DNA from: Bacteroidia bacterium | GTDB taxonomy: Bacteria > Bacteroidota > Bacteroidia > Bacteroidales > Dysgonomonadaceae | Assembly: GCA_030539475.1 (NCBI GenBank) | Contig: JAUNRY010000010.1 | Coordinates: 1-21,061 of the forward strand | Length of the DNA: 21,061 bases | Direction: 5' to 3' | Shown: in pieces, positions 1 to 8,545 of the stretch | Layout of the letters: every line of letters begins with the position of its first letter | Numbering within the stretch: the first letter of the stretch is position 1 | Position numbers and translations under genes: made by a program | Notes under the pieces: generated by a model | What the model saw: only the letters and a program-made list of their open reading frames with translations | The model's database searches: none | What the model was told of the DNA's origin: nothing

Positions 1-279
1 GAAATGGAGCGCGTTGAACTACAGAAAGGAACAGGCAAAGGGCTTGAACTTCACATGAAAAACTTTATCGATTGTGTGAAAGACCGTAATCTTACTCCAA
101 ACGCTGATATAGAAACAGCCGGAAATACTGCACGTGTCGCTCATTTGGGGAATGTTGCTTTCAAAACGGGAAGACGGTTATATTGGGACAACGATAAAAA
201 ATTGTTCTTAAACGATAAAGAAGCTAATAACCTTTTAAAACCAAACTATCGTAAGCCGTGGATATTTCCTAAAGTGTAG
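1..279 (+). CDS. Gfo/Idh/MocA-family oxidoreductase, C-terminal fragment (5' end outside window)
   Basis: The frame is open from the first base, so this is the 3' end of a gene that begins upstream. The 92 visible residues look like the C-terminal part of NAD(P)-dependent Gfo/Idh/MocA dehydrogenases of Bacteroidota. Near the start is NFIDCVKDR, then NADIETAGNTARVAHLGNVA, the tract that closes the alpha/beta substrate domain, then KTGRRLYWD, and the end is YRKPWIFP. The N-terminal Rossmann domain and catalytic Lys/His lie outside the window, so the substrate cannot be named; many relatives act on sugars or inositols. Any signal peptide would also be outside. A hairpin with a T-run follows the stop. 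Family confidence is good; specific function is unknown. Confidence 0.85.
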   Translation, partial: EMERVELQKGTGKGLELHMKNFIDCVKDRNLTPNADIETAGNTARVAHLGNVAFKTGRRLYWDNDKKLFLNDKEANNLLKPNYRKPWIFPKV

Positions 280-293
280 ACGTATATAAAAAA

Positions 294-340
294 GTTGCAT
301 CAATTTGTGTTTTTTTAACATTATCGGTGCAACGTTTTTG
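294..340 (+). terminator. probable rho-independent terminator of the Gfo/Idh/MocA gene
   Basis: GTTGCATC (294-301) pairs with GGTGCAAC (326-333), eight pairs including one G-U, across a 24-nt AT-rich loop, followed by GTTTTTG. It lies 15 bases after the stop codon. The long loop makes it weaker than a classical terminator. Confidence 0.45.
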
Positions 341-380
341 TATATTTTCCATCTTTAAGATAGAACAAAATCAATTTCCA

Positions 381-554
381 ATGAAAAAGCTATTTTTTTT
401 GATACTTTTGTCCATCCTTTTTTTTGGATGCGACGATAATTATGAAATTACTCATAAATACTCAAGAACTATTTCTCAATCGAAACAATATCCGGTTTAT
501 CTGGATATGAGCGAGAATCGGTTATCGTTTGGAATTGCCATTATGTTCAGGTAA
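381..554 (+). CDS. short putative lipoprotein, 57 aa, possibly a remnant
   Basis: The ATG at 381 opens MKKLFFLILLSILFFGCDD, a lysine-rich start, a hydrophobic core and a lipobox-like LFFGC with Cys16, typical of a lipoprotein signal peptide followed by the DD often seen after the lipid-bearing Cys in Bacteroidota. Only about 40 mature residues follow (YPVYLDMSENRLSF is the most structured stretch), which is short for a folded lipoprotein. The frame could open 18 codons earlier, but that would put residues ahead of the signal peptide. I do not recognise the family. It may be the preserved 5' end of a longer, lost lipoprotein gene, or a genuine small lipoprotein. The next gene begins 116 bases later, so there is no room for the missing part. 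Confidence 0.45.
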   Translation: MKKLFFLILLSILFFGCDDNYEITHKYSRTISQSKQYPVYLDMSENRLSFGIAIMFR

Positions 555-627
555 GAAATCACTCTCCGCAACCAAAATCTTCATAATATCTTAATATAAA
601 CGTAAGCGGTTCGTAACATTCTTTGGG

Positions 628-635
628 TAGTTTTG
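628..635 (+). promoter_or_regulatory. candidate -7 box for the phosphoesterase gene
   Basis: TAGTTTTG matches the Bacteroidota -7 consensus TAnnTTTG exactly and sits 35 bases before the ATG at 671. I see no good TTTG -33 box at the usual spacing, so support is one element plus position. Confidence 0.4.
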
Positions 636-670
636 CAGCATGAAATTTACAATTATTGAATTTCTGCAAA

Positions 671-2236
671 ATGAAAAAAACTGCCTCATCCGTTTTCTTG
701 TTTTTGGTTATCGCTTCATTTTTTGCCGTTAAGGCACAATATGCCGGAATTGGCGTAATATCCGATCTTCATTACACGCATCCGGCGCTGATTGTGGAAA
801 AAGGCAAAGCGCTGGATGATTATTTGCAACGCGACAGAAAACTGTTGCTCGAAAGCGATGCACTGCTCCGAAAATCTGTGGAGAATTTGCTTAGCGAAAA
901 CGTAAATATAGTGCTCATTCCCGGCGATTTAACCAAAGACGGCGAGTTGATTAGCCACCGCGGTGTTACCGAATTGTTGCAACCGCTCCGGGAAAAAGGG
1001 GTGAAAGTGCTGGTGATTCCCGGAAATCACGACATTGACAATCCCGATGCCGTAAGTTTCCACGGCGATGAAATCAGAAAAGTACAATCGATAACACCTC
1101 CTCAATTCAAGGAAATATACAAGGATTTCGGCTACGGAAACGCCATCAGCGCTGATGAGCACTCGTTAAGCTATGTGAGCGAACCGGTTGAGGGTTTGCG
1201 GATAATTTGCATTGATGCCTGCAAGTATTACAACAACACGTTTGTTTCGCGTGGCGCTACATCCGATTCATGCGTTACGCACGGGGCCGTAAAACCCGAA
1301 ACCATGCGCTGGATAAAGACCGAAGCGCAGGTGGCTAAACTGCTCGGAAAACAAGTAATTGCCATGATGCATCACGGGGTAGTGGAGCAATCGTTTATGG
1401 ATGCCGGATTGAATGTTGTGTTTACCGGGCACTTCCATGCTTCGGACATTGCCAAGATTGAAGATGATAAAGGCAATTACCTGTACGACGTTGAAACCGG
1501 CTCAATAGTTACTTATCCATGTCCGTACAGAATTATAAATATCTCCGAAAATCAGTTGCATATAAACACATTGCTGATTGAAGACATAGATTATCCGCTT
1601 CCGGCCGGAATGAGTTTTCAGGCATACGCCGAAAAAATGGTCGATGTGGGTTTTAACGAAATGGTGTCGGCGCTCATTCATGAATACCACGAGTCGCTGC
1701 CGGCATATTTACCCGGCTGGCTACGGCAAATAGTGCGGATTCCCGATGCGGAAAAATTTACAGACATTGTTCTCTCCAACCTGTCTCCCTCAGCTGTGAA
1801 AATGCTGGTAGCCCACTACGGAGGAAACGAAAATCAGGTAGAAAGTGCGCACCGCAATAAAGATGAGATTTTGTTGTCTATCAATAATTTCGTACGCGAA
1901 CTGTGCCAGGAATCGCTGGGGCGTTTTCCCGGCGGCATCGCGCAAAACCTTATTCTTCGCAGCAACACTTTGAAAAAGACCAAGCTGGCCGTTTCCAGCA
2001 TTTGGGAAAACGCCGCTCTTTACTCGGATAACTCGATAGACGACTTGAATTATCTCTTAACACTCAACCCCAACCACCCTATAAACAACGGAAACTTTTA
2101 TGCTAACGAAGAAGTCAACGATGAGGTAAAAGCGAAGTTGTTTCCCGAAAATTCTGATAACGAGGAGGAGCAAAGCGTTTTGCCCGAAAACAAAACTGCC
2201 GTTATTAACCGGCAACGAACCTTGGTTACCGAATAA
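671..2236 (+). CDS. exported calcineurin-like metallophosphoesterase, 521 aa
   Basis: Start taken at the ATG at 671 because it opens a clean Sec signal peptide (MKKTASSVFLFLVIASFF...VKAQ, cleavage near residue 23); a TTG five codons upstream would put residues ahead of it. The metallophosphoesterase motifs follow in order: SDLHY (Asp32, His34), GDLTKDGE (Asp86), GNHD (Asn119, His120), MMHHG near 232-236, and GHFH at 253-256. These are the ligands of a two-metal centre that hydrolyses phosphomono- or diesters. The roughly 260 residues beyond the catalytic core are unassigned, ending in an acidic, Asn/Glu-rich tail. Expected location is the periplasm or outer surface. The substrate is unknown; resemblance to cyclic-nucleotide phosphodiesterases is only at family level. 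It appears to be a single-gene unit between its own -7 box and a terminator. Confidence 0.85.
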   Translation: MKKTASSVFLFLVIASFFAVKAQYAGIGVISDLHYTHPALIVEKGKALDDYLQRDRKLLLESDALLRKSVENLLSENVNIVLIPGDLTKDGELISHRGVTELLQPLREKGVKVLVIPGNHDIDNPDAVSFHGDEIRKVQSITPPQFKEIYKDFGYGNAISADEHSLSYVSEPVEGLRIICIDACKYYNNTFVSRGATSDSCVTHGAVKPETMRWIKTEAQVAKLLGKQVIAMMHHGVVEQSFMDAGLNVVFTGHFHASDIAKIEDDKGNYLYDVETGSIVTYPCPYRIINISENQLHINTLLIEDIDYPLPAGMSFQAYAEKMVDVGFNEMVSALIHEYHESLPAYLPGWLRQIVRIPDAEKFTDIVLSNLSPSAVKMLVAHYGGNENQVESAHRNKDEILLSINNFVRELCQESLGRFPGGIAQNLILRSNTLKKTKLAVSSIWENAALYSDNSIDDLNYLLTLNPNHPINNGNFYANEEVNDEVKAKLFPENSDNEEEQSVLPENKTAVINRQRTLVTE

Positions 2237-2261
2237 ATTTTTTTCATTCTCTCTATATTAA

Positions 2262-2316
2262 GTGGCCCCTTTGGCCACAGGTTGCAGCCGGCAAGTGATT
2301 GTAGGCTGTTTTTTTT
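2262..2316 (+). terminator. probable terminator after the phosphoesterase gene
   Basis: Two hairpins lie in tandem. GTGGCC (2262-2267) pairs with GGCCAC (2273-2278) over a 5-nt loop. CAGCC (2285-2289) pairs with GGCTG (2304-2308) and is followed directly by eight T (2309-2316). The second has intrinsic-terminator form although its loop is 14 nt. Placement between two same-strand genes supports it. Confidence 0.55.
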
Positions 2317-2382
2317 GTATTTACGCGGCGGCTCTGAGCAAAGAAAATGCTTTTTCTCAAAATTTCATAAAACGCCTGTAAT

Positions 2383-2415
2383 TTCGCGAAAAAACCGATA
2401 GATTTTATACCTTTG
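2383..2415 (+). promoter_or_regulatory. candidate promoter of purH (and possibly the mre cluster)
   Basis: TACCTTTG (2408-2415) is an exact TAnnTTTG -7 box, with TTTC (2383-2386) as an imperfect TTTG -33 box 21 bases upstream. It lies 27 bases before the purH ATG. This also argues against a TTG start at 2413, which overlaps the box. Confidence 0.5.
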
Positions 2416-2442
2416 TATTCCTTTAAAAAAATAGAATCATTA

Positions 2443-3966
2443 ATGTCGAAGAAAATTAATTCAGCGCTCATTTCGGTATATCACAAAGACGGGTTGGAAG
2501 AAATATTGAAATTGCTGAACAGCCTAAATATAAAGTTCATATCCACAGGAGGAACCCAGGATTTTATTCAGTCGCTGGGTTATGAATGCGAATCGGTTGA
2601 GGACGTTACCGGTTATCCGTCAATTTTGGGCGGGCGCGTAAAAACGCTGCATCCCAAAGTATTTGGTGGAATTTTATACCGTCGCGATGAAGAATCGGAC
2701 AGAAAAATTGTAAAGTCATACGATATCCCCTCCATCGATTTGGTAATTGTTGATTTATACCCGTTTGAAGAAACCGTTGCCGGCGATGCTTCGGAAGAAG
2801 AAATCATAGAAAAAATAGATATTGGCGGTATCTCGCTTATTCGCGGGGCGGCCAAGAATTTTAAAGACGTCATTATCGTGGCGTCCCGCCAACAGTATAA
2901 ACCGCTGCTGGATTTATTGCAGGAAAAAGGCGGATTTTCCGGTATGGATGACCGCCGATGGTTCGCCCGCGAAGCGTTCGCCGTTTCATCGGGATACGAC
3001 TCGGCCATTTTCAATTATTTCGATAAAGAAGAAAACTCCGCTTTACGCGTATCGGCAAACAACGCCAAAACATTGCGCTACGGAGAAAATCCACATCAGA
3101 AAGGAGTTTTCTACGGTAATTTCGACGAGGTTTTTGAACAATTGCACGGCAAGGAAATTTCTTACAACAACTTACTCGATATAGATGCAGCCGTATCCCT
3201 CATCGCCGATTTCAACGAAACCGCTCTGGCCATACTCAAGCACAACAACGCCTGCGGCATGGCGTGCCGTCCCACGGTAAAAGAAGCCTGGCAAGCCGCG
3301 TTGGCAGCCGATCCGGTTTCGGCTTTCGGAGGAATTGTGGTTACCAACCGCGTGGTGGACGCCGAAGCAGCCGAAGCCATAAACGAGATTTTTTTCGAAG
3401 TAATTATTGCACCCGATTATACGCCCGAAGCGCTCACAGTTTTGTCTCAAAAGAAAAACAGGATAATCCTCAAACAAAAATCAGCCGCAAGCGCAACAAA
3501 CAACACGCAAATCCGTTCCTTGCTAAACGGAATATTATTGCAGGACAAAGACACGAGCGTTCATACCAAAAGCGACTTGACGGTGGCAACCACAAAAGCG
3601 CCCACCGACGAAGAAACCGAAGATTTGCTGTTTGCCAATATTTTGGTAAAACACACCAAATCCAACGCCATAATTTTGGCGAAAAACAAACAGTTGATTG
3701 CCGGCGGAACCGGACAAACATCGCGTGTTGATGCGTTGAACCAAGCCATTGAAAAAGCCGGAACTTTCGGCTTTGAACTGAAAGGCGCCGTGATGGCTTC
3801 AGACGCGTTTTTCCCTTTCCCCGATTGTGTGGAAATAGCGCACAAAGCAGGAATAACGGCAGTAATACAACCCGGCGGTTCAGTTAAAGACAGCGAATCC
3901 GTTGCCTATTGCAACAAAAACGGATTGGCAATGGTAACCACGGGAGTAAGGCATTTTAAACATTAA
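2443..3966 (+). CDS. purH: bifunctional AICAR formyltransferase / IMP cyclohydrolase
   Basis: PurH catalyses the last two steps of de novo IMP synthesis: formylation of AICAR with 10-formyl-THF, then ring closure. The 507-residue protein has the N-terminal MGS-like cyclohydrolase domain (about 1-150; STGGT at 34-38, KTLHPKVFGG at 67-76) and the larger transformylase domain with RYGENPHQ (212-219), ISYNNLLDIDAA, and KHNNACG (266-272), which holds the catalytic Lys266-His267 pair. It ends in the conserved GVRHFKH. The start is MSKKINSALISVY, matching the usual N-terminus; an earlier TTG at 2413 would overlap the candidate promoter. The length is normal for Bacteroidales. It lies 116 bases before mreB, and the purH-mre order recurs in Bacteroidales as I recall it. 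Confidence 0.97.
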   Translation: MSKKINSALISVYHKDGLEEILKLLNSLNIKFISTGGTQDFIQSLGYECESVEDVTGYPSILGGRVKTLHPKVFGGILYRRDEESDRKIVKSYDIPSIDLVIVDLYPFEETVAGDASEEEIIEKIDIGGISLIRGAAKNFKDVIIVASRQQYKPLLDLLQEKGGFSGMDDRRWFAREAFAVSSGYDSAIFNYFDKEENSALRVSANNAKTLRYGENPHQKGVFYGNFDEVFEQLHGKEISYNNLLDIDAAVSLIADFNETALAILKHNNACGMACRPTVKEAWQAALAADPVSAFGGIVVTNRVVDAEAAEAINEIFFEVIIAPDYTPEALTVLSQKKNRIILKQKSAASATNNTQIRSLLNGILLQDKDTSVHTKSDLTVATTKAPTDEETEDLLFANILVKHTKSNAIILAKNKQLIAGGTGQTSRVDALNQAIEKAGTFGFELKGAVMASDAFFPFPDCVEIAHKAGITAVIQPGGSVKDSESVAYCNKNGLAMVTTGVRHFKH

Positions 3967-4082
3967 TTTGTTCAAAAAATTAGAAATCAGAAATCAGAAA
4001 TTAGAAGTTAGAAGGGGACGGTTAACTGTTTCACCGAACGAACCCGCAACCCGAACCTCGCAACTCGCAACAAACAAAATAT
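3967..4082. repeat. purH-mreB spacer of short near-repeats
   Basis: The spacer opens with iterated units of the form TTAGAAATCAGAAATCAGAAATTAGAAG (written here as overlapping ATTAGAA / ATCAGAA words, about 3979-4013) and ends with CAACCCGAACCTCGCAACTCGCAAC-like words near 4050-4073. ATTAGAAATCAGAA (3979-3992) recurs in reverse complement at 6005-6018. I see no clear TAnnTTTG box or terminator here, so mreB may be read through from purH. Confidence 0.5.
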
Positions 4083-5108
4083 ATGGGATTATTTTCATTT
4101 ACACAAGAGTTGGCGATGGACCTTGGAACCGCCAATTCCATCATCGTGAACAACGCGGGAAAAATTTTGTTGGATGAGCCATCTATCGTAGCGCTGGATC
4201 GCAAGACCGACAGGATGATTGCGTTGGGCGAGAAAGCCCGTCAGATGCACGGAAAAACACACGAAAATATACAAACCGTAAGGCCGTTGAGAGACGGTGT
4301 TATAGCCGATTTTAACGCCGCCGAGCAGATGATTCGCGGAATGATAAAAATGGCTACAAAAAATAAAGGCGGTTTGTTTTCGCCGTCGCTTCGTGTGGTA
4401 ATTTGCATTCCTTCGGGCAGTACCGAAGTGGAGATTCGCGCCGTTCGCGACTCGGCCGAGCACGCCGGCGGACGCGATGTTTACATGCTCTTTGAGCCCA
4501 TGGCAGCGGCATTGGGTATTGGCTTGGACGTGGAAATTCCCGAAGGAAACATGATTGTGGACATAGGCGGCGGAACCACCGAAATTGCCGTGATTTCGCT
4601 CGGCGGAATTGTATCGAACAAATCGATAAAAATTGCCGGCGACGACCTCACCGAAGACATTATGGACTACATGGGGCGCCAGCACAACATGAAAGTTGGC
4701 GAGCGCACAGCCGAACAAATAAAAATAAACGTGGGTTCGGTGCTGACCGAGTTGCAGGATCCGCCGGAAGATTTTGTCGTTCACGGGCCTAACCGCATGA
4801 CATCGTTGCCCATGGACGTGCCTGTATCTTATCAGGAGGTGGCGCATTGTCTCGAAAAATCGATATCGAAAGTAGATTCGGCCGTGCTCAACGCGCTGGA
4901 ACAAACTCCGCCGGAACTGTACGCCGATATCGTGCGCAATGGAATTTACCTCACGGGCGGCGGCGCGTTGCTTCGCGGTTTGGACAAGCGTTTGACCGAC
5001 AAAATTGGAATTCCGTTTAAAGTGGTTGACGACCCGCTGCACGTGGTGGCAAAAGGTACGGGAATAGCGCTGAGAAATATCGATAAGTTCAGCTTCCTGA
5101 TGCGGTAA
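4083..5108 (+). CDS. mreB: rod-shape-determining actin homologue MreB
   Basis: MreB is the membrane-associated bacterial actin that guides lateral peptidoglycan synthesis. The 341-residue length is normal. Actin-fold nucleotide motifs are present: the phosphate-1 loop MDLGTANS (12-19, Asp13), EPMAAALG (138-145), phosphate-2 DIGGGTTE (160-167), and the adenosine motif LTGGGALLRGL near the C-terminus. The N-terminus (MGLFSFTQ) is hydrophobic, fitting MreB membrane attachment. The ATG at 4083 is the only start that keeps the phosphate-1 loop at its usual place. It is first of five consecutive shape and wall genes on this strand. A long frame antisense to it is a coding shadow. Confidence 0.97.
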   Translation: MGLFSFTQELAMDLGTANSIIVNNAGKILLDEPSIVALDRKTDRMIALGEKARQMHGKTHENIQTVRPLRDGVIADFNAAEQMIRGMIKMATKNKGGLFSPSLRVVICIPSGSTEVEIRAVRDSAEHAGGRDVYMLFEPMAAALGIGLDVEIPEGNMIVDIGGGTTEIAVISLGGIVSNKSIKIAGDDLTEDIMDYMGRQHNMKVGERTAEQIKINVGSVLTELQDPPEDFVVHGPNRMTSLPMDVPVSYQEVAHCLEKSISKVDSAVLNALEQTPPELYADIVRNGIYLTGGGALLRGLDKRLTDKIGIPFKVVDDPLHVVAKGTGIALRNIDKFSFLMR

Positions 5109-5145
5109 AAGGCGAAGAGCAAAGAGCTAACAGCCGGCAGCTAAA

Positions 5146-5994
5146 ATGAAAAATCTTCTCAATTTCATTATCCGAAACAGTCATTGGCTGGTAGCAATTG
5201 TGTTGATTGTTATCAGTTTCTATTTGGTGTTTTCGCATAATTCGTATCAGAGAAGCGTGTATCTCACATCGGCCAACAGCGTAACCGGATGGTTTTACGA
5301 AACTTCGGGAAAAGCCACATCGTTTCTTCATTTAAGCAGTAACAACAAATTGTTGCTGGAACGCAATGCCCAACTCGAAGAGGAACTCTACGCGCTGAAG
5401 TCGTATCTGGCAAACAACCGCGCCGATACATTGGCCTTAAGCGCTTTTGTGAACGACTCCATTCCCGTTTCGCAATTCTCTTTTATTCCCGCCGAGGTAA
5501 TAAACATAAGTTTTGCCGGCCCTCACAATTTCATGACCATAAACAAGGGAGCCGACCACGGCGTTAAACCCGATATGGGAGTGGTTTCGCAAAGCGGGGT
5601 GGTGGGCGTAGTGCTGAATGTGTCAAGAAAATTTTCGGTCATCATTCCCATTATCAACCCAAAATTCAGGCTGAGCGCCCGGCTAAAAAACTCCGATAAT
5701 ACCGGGTCTGTCTCGTGGGACGGAAAAGATATAAATATCGCTCAAATAGGGGAACTTCCCAAACACGAGGTTTTTCAAACGGGCGATACGGTGGTAACCA
5801 GTTTCTCGCGGATTTTTCCCAAAGACATTGCCATTGGTTATGTTACGGAACAAACTCTCTCTAAGGACGATAATTTCAATACGTTAAATATGCGAATGGC
5901 TACTGATTTTTATTCGGTAAGAGATATTCTCGTTATAGATGACGAGTATTATGAGGAGCAAAAGAAGTTGGAAGAAACGGCAGGTGGTATTTAG
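5146..5994 (+). CDS. mreC: rod-shape-determining protein MreC
   Basis: MreC is a bitopic inner-membrane protein whose periplasmic part activates the PBP2-RodA pair. The 282-residue sequence has a short cytoplasmic N-terminus, one transmembrane helix (about 13-31), a coiled-coil stretch rich in Leu, Glu and Asn (about 60-90, LLLERNAQLEEELYALKS), then the beta-rich MreC domain with VINISFAGPHNFMTINKGADHGV and the glycine-rich MGVVSQSGVVGVV. It ends in a charged tail (YYEEQKKLEETAGGI). Start ATG at 5146 lies 37 bases after mreB and is the first ATG before the membrane helix. Position between mreB and mreD confirms the call. Confidence 0.95.
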   Translation: MKNLLNFIIRNSHWLVAIVLIVISFYLVFSHNSYQRSVYLTSANSVTGWFYETSGKATSFLHLSSNNKLLLERNAQLEEELYALKSYLANNRADTLALSAFVNDSIPVSQFSFIPAEVINISFAGPHNFMTINKGADHGVKPDMGVVSQSGVVGVVLNVSRKFSVIIPIINPKFRLSARLKNSDNTGSVSWDGKDINIAQIGELPKHEVFQTGDTVVTSFSRIFPKDIAIGYVTEQTLSKDDNFNTLNMRMATDFYSVRDILVIDDEYYEEQKKLEETAGGI

Positions 5995-6004
5995 TAATTA
6001 CCAA

Positions 6005-6058
6005 TTCTGATTTCTAATTATCAATTACCAATTGCCGGCAGCCAAAAAACAACAGCCA
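6005..6058. repeat. mreC-mreD spacer with short repeated words
   Basis: The spacer holds TTCTGATTTCTAAT (6005-6018), the exact reverse complement of 3979-3992, then CAATTACCAATTG-type words, then CCGGCAGCC and CAACAGCC. AACAGCCGGCAGC also occurs in the mreB-mreC spacer near 5129-5141, and a related GGCTGTTGGCAGCC at 13429-13442. No promoter or terminator is evident. Confidence 0.45.
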
Positions 6059-6059
6059 A

Positions 6060-6578
6060 ATGAAAGCAATTTCCATATTTAAAGAGATTTTATTGTTCGC
6101 GATATTGGTGTTGTTGCAAGTATTGTTGTTCAACCGCATCAGTGTTTTCGGGTGGGCGACGCCTATCCTGTACATTTTTTTTCTCATTAAATTACCGTAC
6201 GGAAGAAACCGGTTTTACGTAATAATTTCCGGTTTTTTGCTGGGGCTCATCATCGATATTTTTCTCAATACACCCGGCATGAACGCCGCCGCTACAACCA
6301 TTGTGGCTACGCTTCGGGGAGTTATTCTGAATCTTTTTTATCCCAAAAACGAATACGAAAACCTCGTTCCCGGCATTCACGTGTCTGTAGCGGCTTTCAT
6401 TAAATTTGTGGTTACAATGGTTTTGTTTCATCAGGTATTGCTCTTTTTTATCGAAGCATTTTCGTTTTTCAATCTCACGAGCACGCTCATACGCATTGGA
6501 ACATCGTCGTTGCTCACCATCGTATTAATTTTGGCATTGGATTCATTATTGTTCCGAAAAGAAAAAATAAGCAATTAA
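6060..6578 (+). CDS. mreD: rod-shape-determining protein MreD
   Basis: MreD is a small polytopic inner-membrane partner of MreC in the elongasome. The 172-residue product is almost wholly hydrophobic, with about five predicted transmembrane segments separated by short charged loops (for example LPYGRNRFY and YPKNEYENLVP) and a basic C-terminus (FRKEKISN). Family conservation is low, so the assignment rests on size, topology and position between mreC and mrdA. The ATG at 6060 opens MKAISIFKEILLFAILVLLQVLLFNRIS, whose Asn-Arg after the first helix is typical of MreD. No alternative function is suggested by the sequence. Confidence 0.9.
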   Translation: MKAISIFKEILLFAILVLLQVLLFNRISVFGWATPILYIFFLIKLPYGRNRFYVIISGFLLGLIIDIFLNTPGMNAAATTIVATLRGVILNLFYPKNEYENLVPGIHVSVAAFIKFVVTMVLFHQVLLFFIEAFSFFNLTSTLIRIGTSSLLTIVLILALDSLLFRKEKISN

Positions 6579-6638
6579 CAAATCAATAATCAGGCGTTTC
6601 GCAGGCCGTCTGATAGCTGACGTTTAAAAGTCTAAAAA

Positions 6639-8543
6639 ATGGCAGACACTCATAAACCATACGCGAAAAGAAAACGTATTATAGCATTCATTGTTGTGAT
6701 AATGGTATTGGTGTATGCAGCACAATTGTTTAACCTGCAGATTCTTAGTCCGCAATACAGAAATTATGCCGACAGCAACGCTTTTTTCAGAAAAACGCTG
6801 TATCCGGCTCGCGGTTCCATTTACGACAGAAACGGCGAATTGGTTGTTTATAATCAACCCACGTACGATGTGATGATGGTGGTGCGTGAAATGAGGCAGT
6901 TTGATACGCTCGATTTCTGCCACACGCTGAATATAGATATGGAACAATTTCACCAGTTGAACGACGACATGCGCGACCGCCGAAAAAATCCGGGTTATTC
7001 GTCCTATACACCGCAGCGGTTCATGTCGCAACTCGATGTTGAAGAATACGGATTATTGCAGGAAAAACTCTACAAATTTCCCGGAATTTACATACAAAAC
7101 CGTACGGAACGCCAGTATAAATATCCCAATATGGGATTGATTCTGGGTTATGTTGCCGAAGTGGACAGAAACAAAATGGCTGCCGATCCTTATTATGCGC
7201 GGGGCGACTACGTGGGCAAATCGGGGATAGAACTTTCGCACGAAGAAGATTTGCGCGGCGAGAAAGGCGTTGAAGTGCTTTTGCGCGACGCGCACGGGCG
7301 TGTTCAGGGAAAATACCGCGACGGCGAGCTTGACAAACCGGCCGTTTCGGGGCGCGATTTAACGCTGGCCATAGATATTGAATTGCAGGCTTACGGCGAG
7401 TACCTCATGCAAAATAAGATTGGTTCCATCATCATGATCGAACCCGCAACCGGCGAGATTCTCTGCATGGTGGCGGCGCCGTCTTACGACCCGTCGCTGT
7501 TGACCGGAAGAAATTTCAGCCAAAATTACCTGACACTCGAACAAGATCCATACAAGCCGTTACTTAACCGGGCAATTGCCGGCTTGTATCCGCCGGGATC
7601 TACCTTCAAGCCCACGCAGGGGCTCATATTTCTGCAGGAAGGAACCATAACGCCGGAAACCCGATACAGTTGCTACGGCGGTTATCCCCCGCTGGGCGGG
7701 CGTACCCGAAGCCACGGCCACGCTTCGCCCACGGCGTTGCAATACGCGCTTACCACATCGTGCAATTCGTTTTTCTGCTACGGTTTAAACGCCATGTTAA
7801 GCAACCGCACCAAATACAGCAGCACCATCGACGCTTTTCAAATTTGGACCAGACACATGGTTGACTTGGGTTTCGGCTACAAAACCGATGTTGATCTGCC
7901 TTCGGAAAGAGGAGGATTTATTCCCAACAGCCGATATTATTCAAACGCTTTTAAACACGACAGGTGGAGCGCCCACAACATTATTTCCATTGCCATCGGG
8001 CAGGGCGAAATTCTGAGCACTCCGCTTCAACTGGCTAATTTCACGGCCATTATCGCCAATCGCGGGCATTACTATAAACCGCACGTGGTGAAAGCGCGCA
8101 AAGGCACAGCCTTGGATACGCTTTTCACCAATCGCAGGGAATCCAATATCGATCGAGCCCACTTTGAACTGACAGTTGAGGGAATGGCCGACGCCGTAAC
8201 CCGGGGCACTTGCCGGCGGATAAACATGGAACCGCACCTAACCGTTTGCGGAAAAACCGGAACCGCCGAAAACCCGCACGGCGACGACCACTCGCTGTTT
8301 GTTGGCTTTGCGCCCAAAGACGATCCCAAAGTGGCCATTGCCGTGGTGGTTGAAAACGGAGGCTTCGGAGCTACCAACGCCGTTCCCATTGCACGATTGA
8401 TGATGCAAAAATACCTCATGGATGAAATTATGCCGCAGGATCAGTTTTTGGAAAAGACCATAGCCAGCCGGGTTATTTTACCGTATGCGTATAGAAGAAA
8501 CGCGCCGGTTCAGCGCACGGATTCAGTTGCGAATAATAATTAA
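6639..8543 (+). CDS. mrdA: penicillin-binding protein 2, elongation-specific transpeptidase
   Basis: Class B PBP that crosslinks new peptidoglycan during cell elongation as partner of RodA. The 634 residues show a cytoplasmic basic N-terminus, one membrane anchor (about 14-33), the PBP dimerisation/pedestal domain beginning LYPARGSIYDRNGE, with GYVGKSGIE-like DYVGKSGIELSHEEDLRGEKG, and the C-terminal transpeptidase domain. All three active-site motifs are intact: S321-T-F-K324 in GLYPPGSTFKPT, S374-C-N376, and K539-T-G541 in CGKTGTAE. It is essential for rod growth and the target of amdinocillin in other bacteria. Its stop is separated from rodA by two bases, so the two are surely co-translated, as expected for this obligate pair. 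Confidence 0.96.
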   Translation: MADTHKPYAKRKRIIAFIVVIMVLVYAAQLFNLQILSPQYRNYADSNAFFRKTLYPARGSIYDRNGELVVYNQPTYDVMMVVREMRQFDTLDFCHTLNIDMEQFHQLNDDMRDRRKNPGYSSYTPQRFMSQLDVEEYGLLQEKLYKFPGIYIQNRTERQYKYPNMGLILGYVAEVDRNKMAADPYYARGDYVGKSGIELSHEEDLRGEKGVEVLLRDAHGRVQGKYRDGELDKPAVSGRDLTLAIDIELQAYGEYLMQNKIGSIIMIEPATGEILCMVAAPSYDPSLLTGRNFSQNYLTLEQDPYKPLLNRAIAGLYPPGSTFKPTQGLIFLQEGTITPETRYSCYGGYPPLGGRTRSHGHASPTALQYALTTSCNSFFCYGLNAMLSNRTKYSSTIDAFQIWTRHMVDLGFGYKTDVDLPSERGGFIPNSRYYSNAFKHDRWSAHNIISIAIGQGEILSTPLQLANFTAIIANRGHYYKPHVVKARKGTALDTLFTNRRESNIDRAHFELTVEGMADAVTRGTCRRINMEPHLTVCGKTGTAENPHGDDHSLFVGFAPKDDPKVAIAVVVENGGFGATNAVPIARLMMQKYLMDEIMPQDQFLEKTIASRVILPYAYRRNAPVQRTDSVANNN

Positions 8544-8545
8544 CA

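Noticed and set aside
4095..5042. 315-codon open frame antisense to mreB
   Set aside because: It mirrors mreB codons on the other strand, is rich in His/Arg/Asn typical of shadow frames, and has no recognisable domain.
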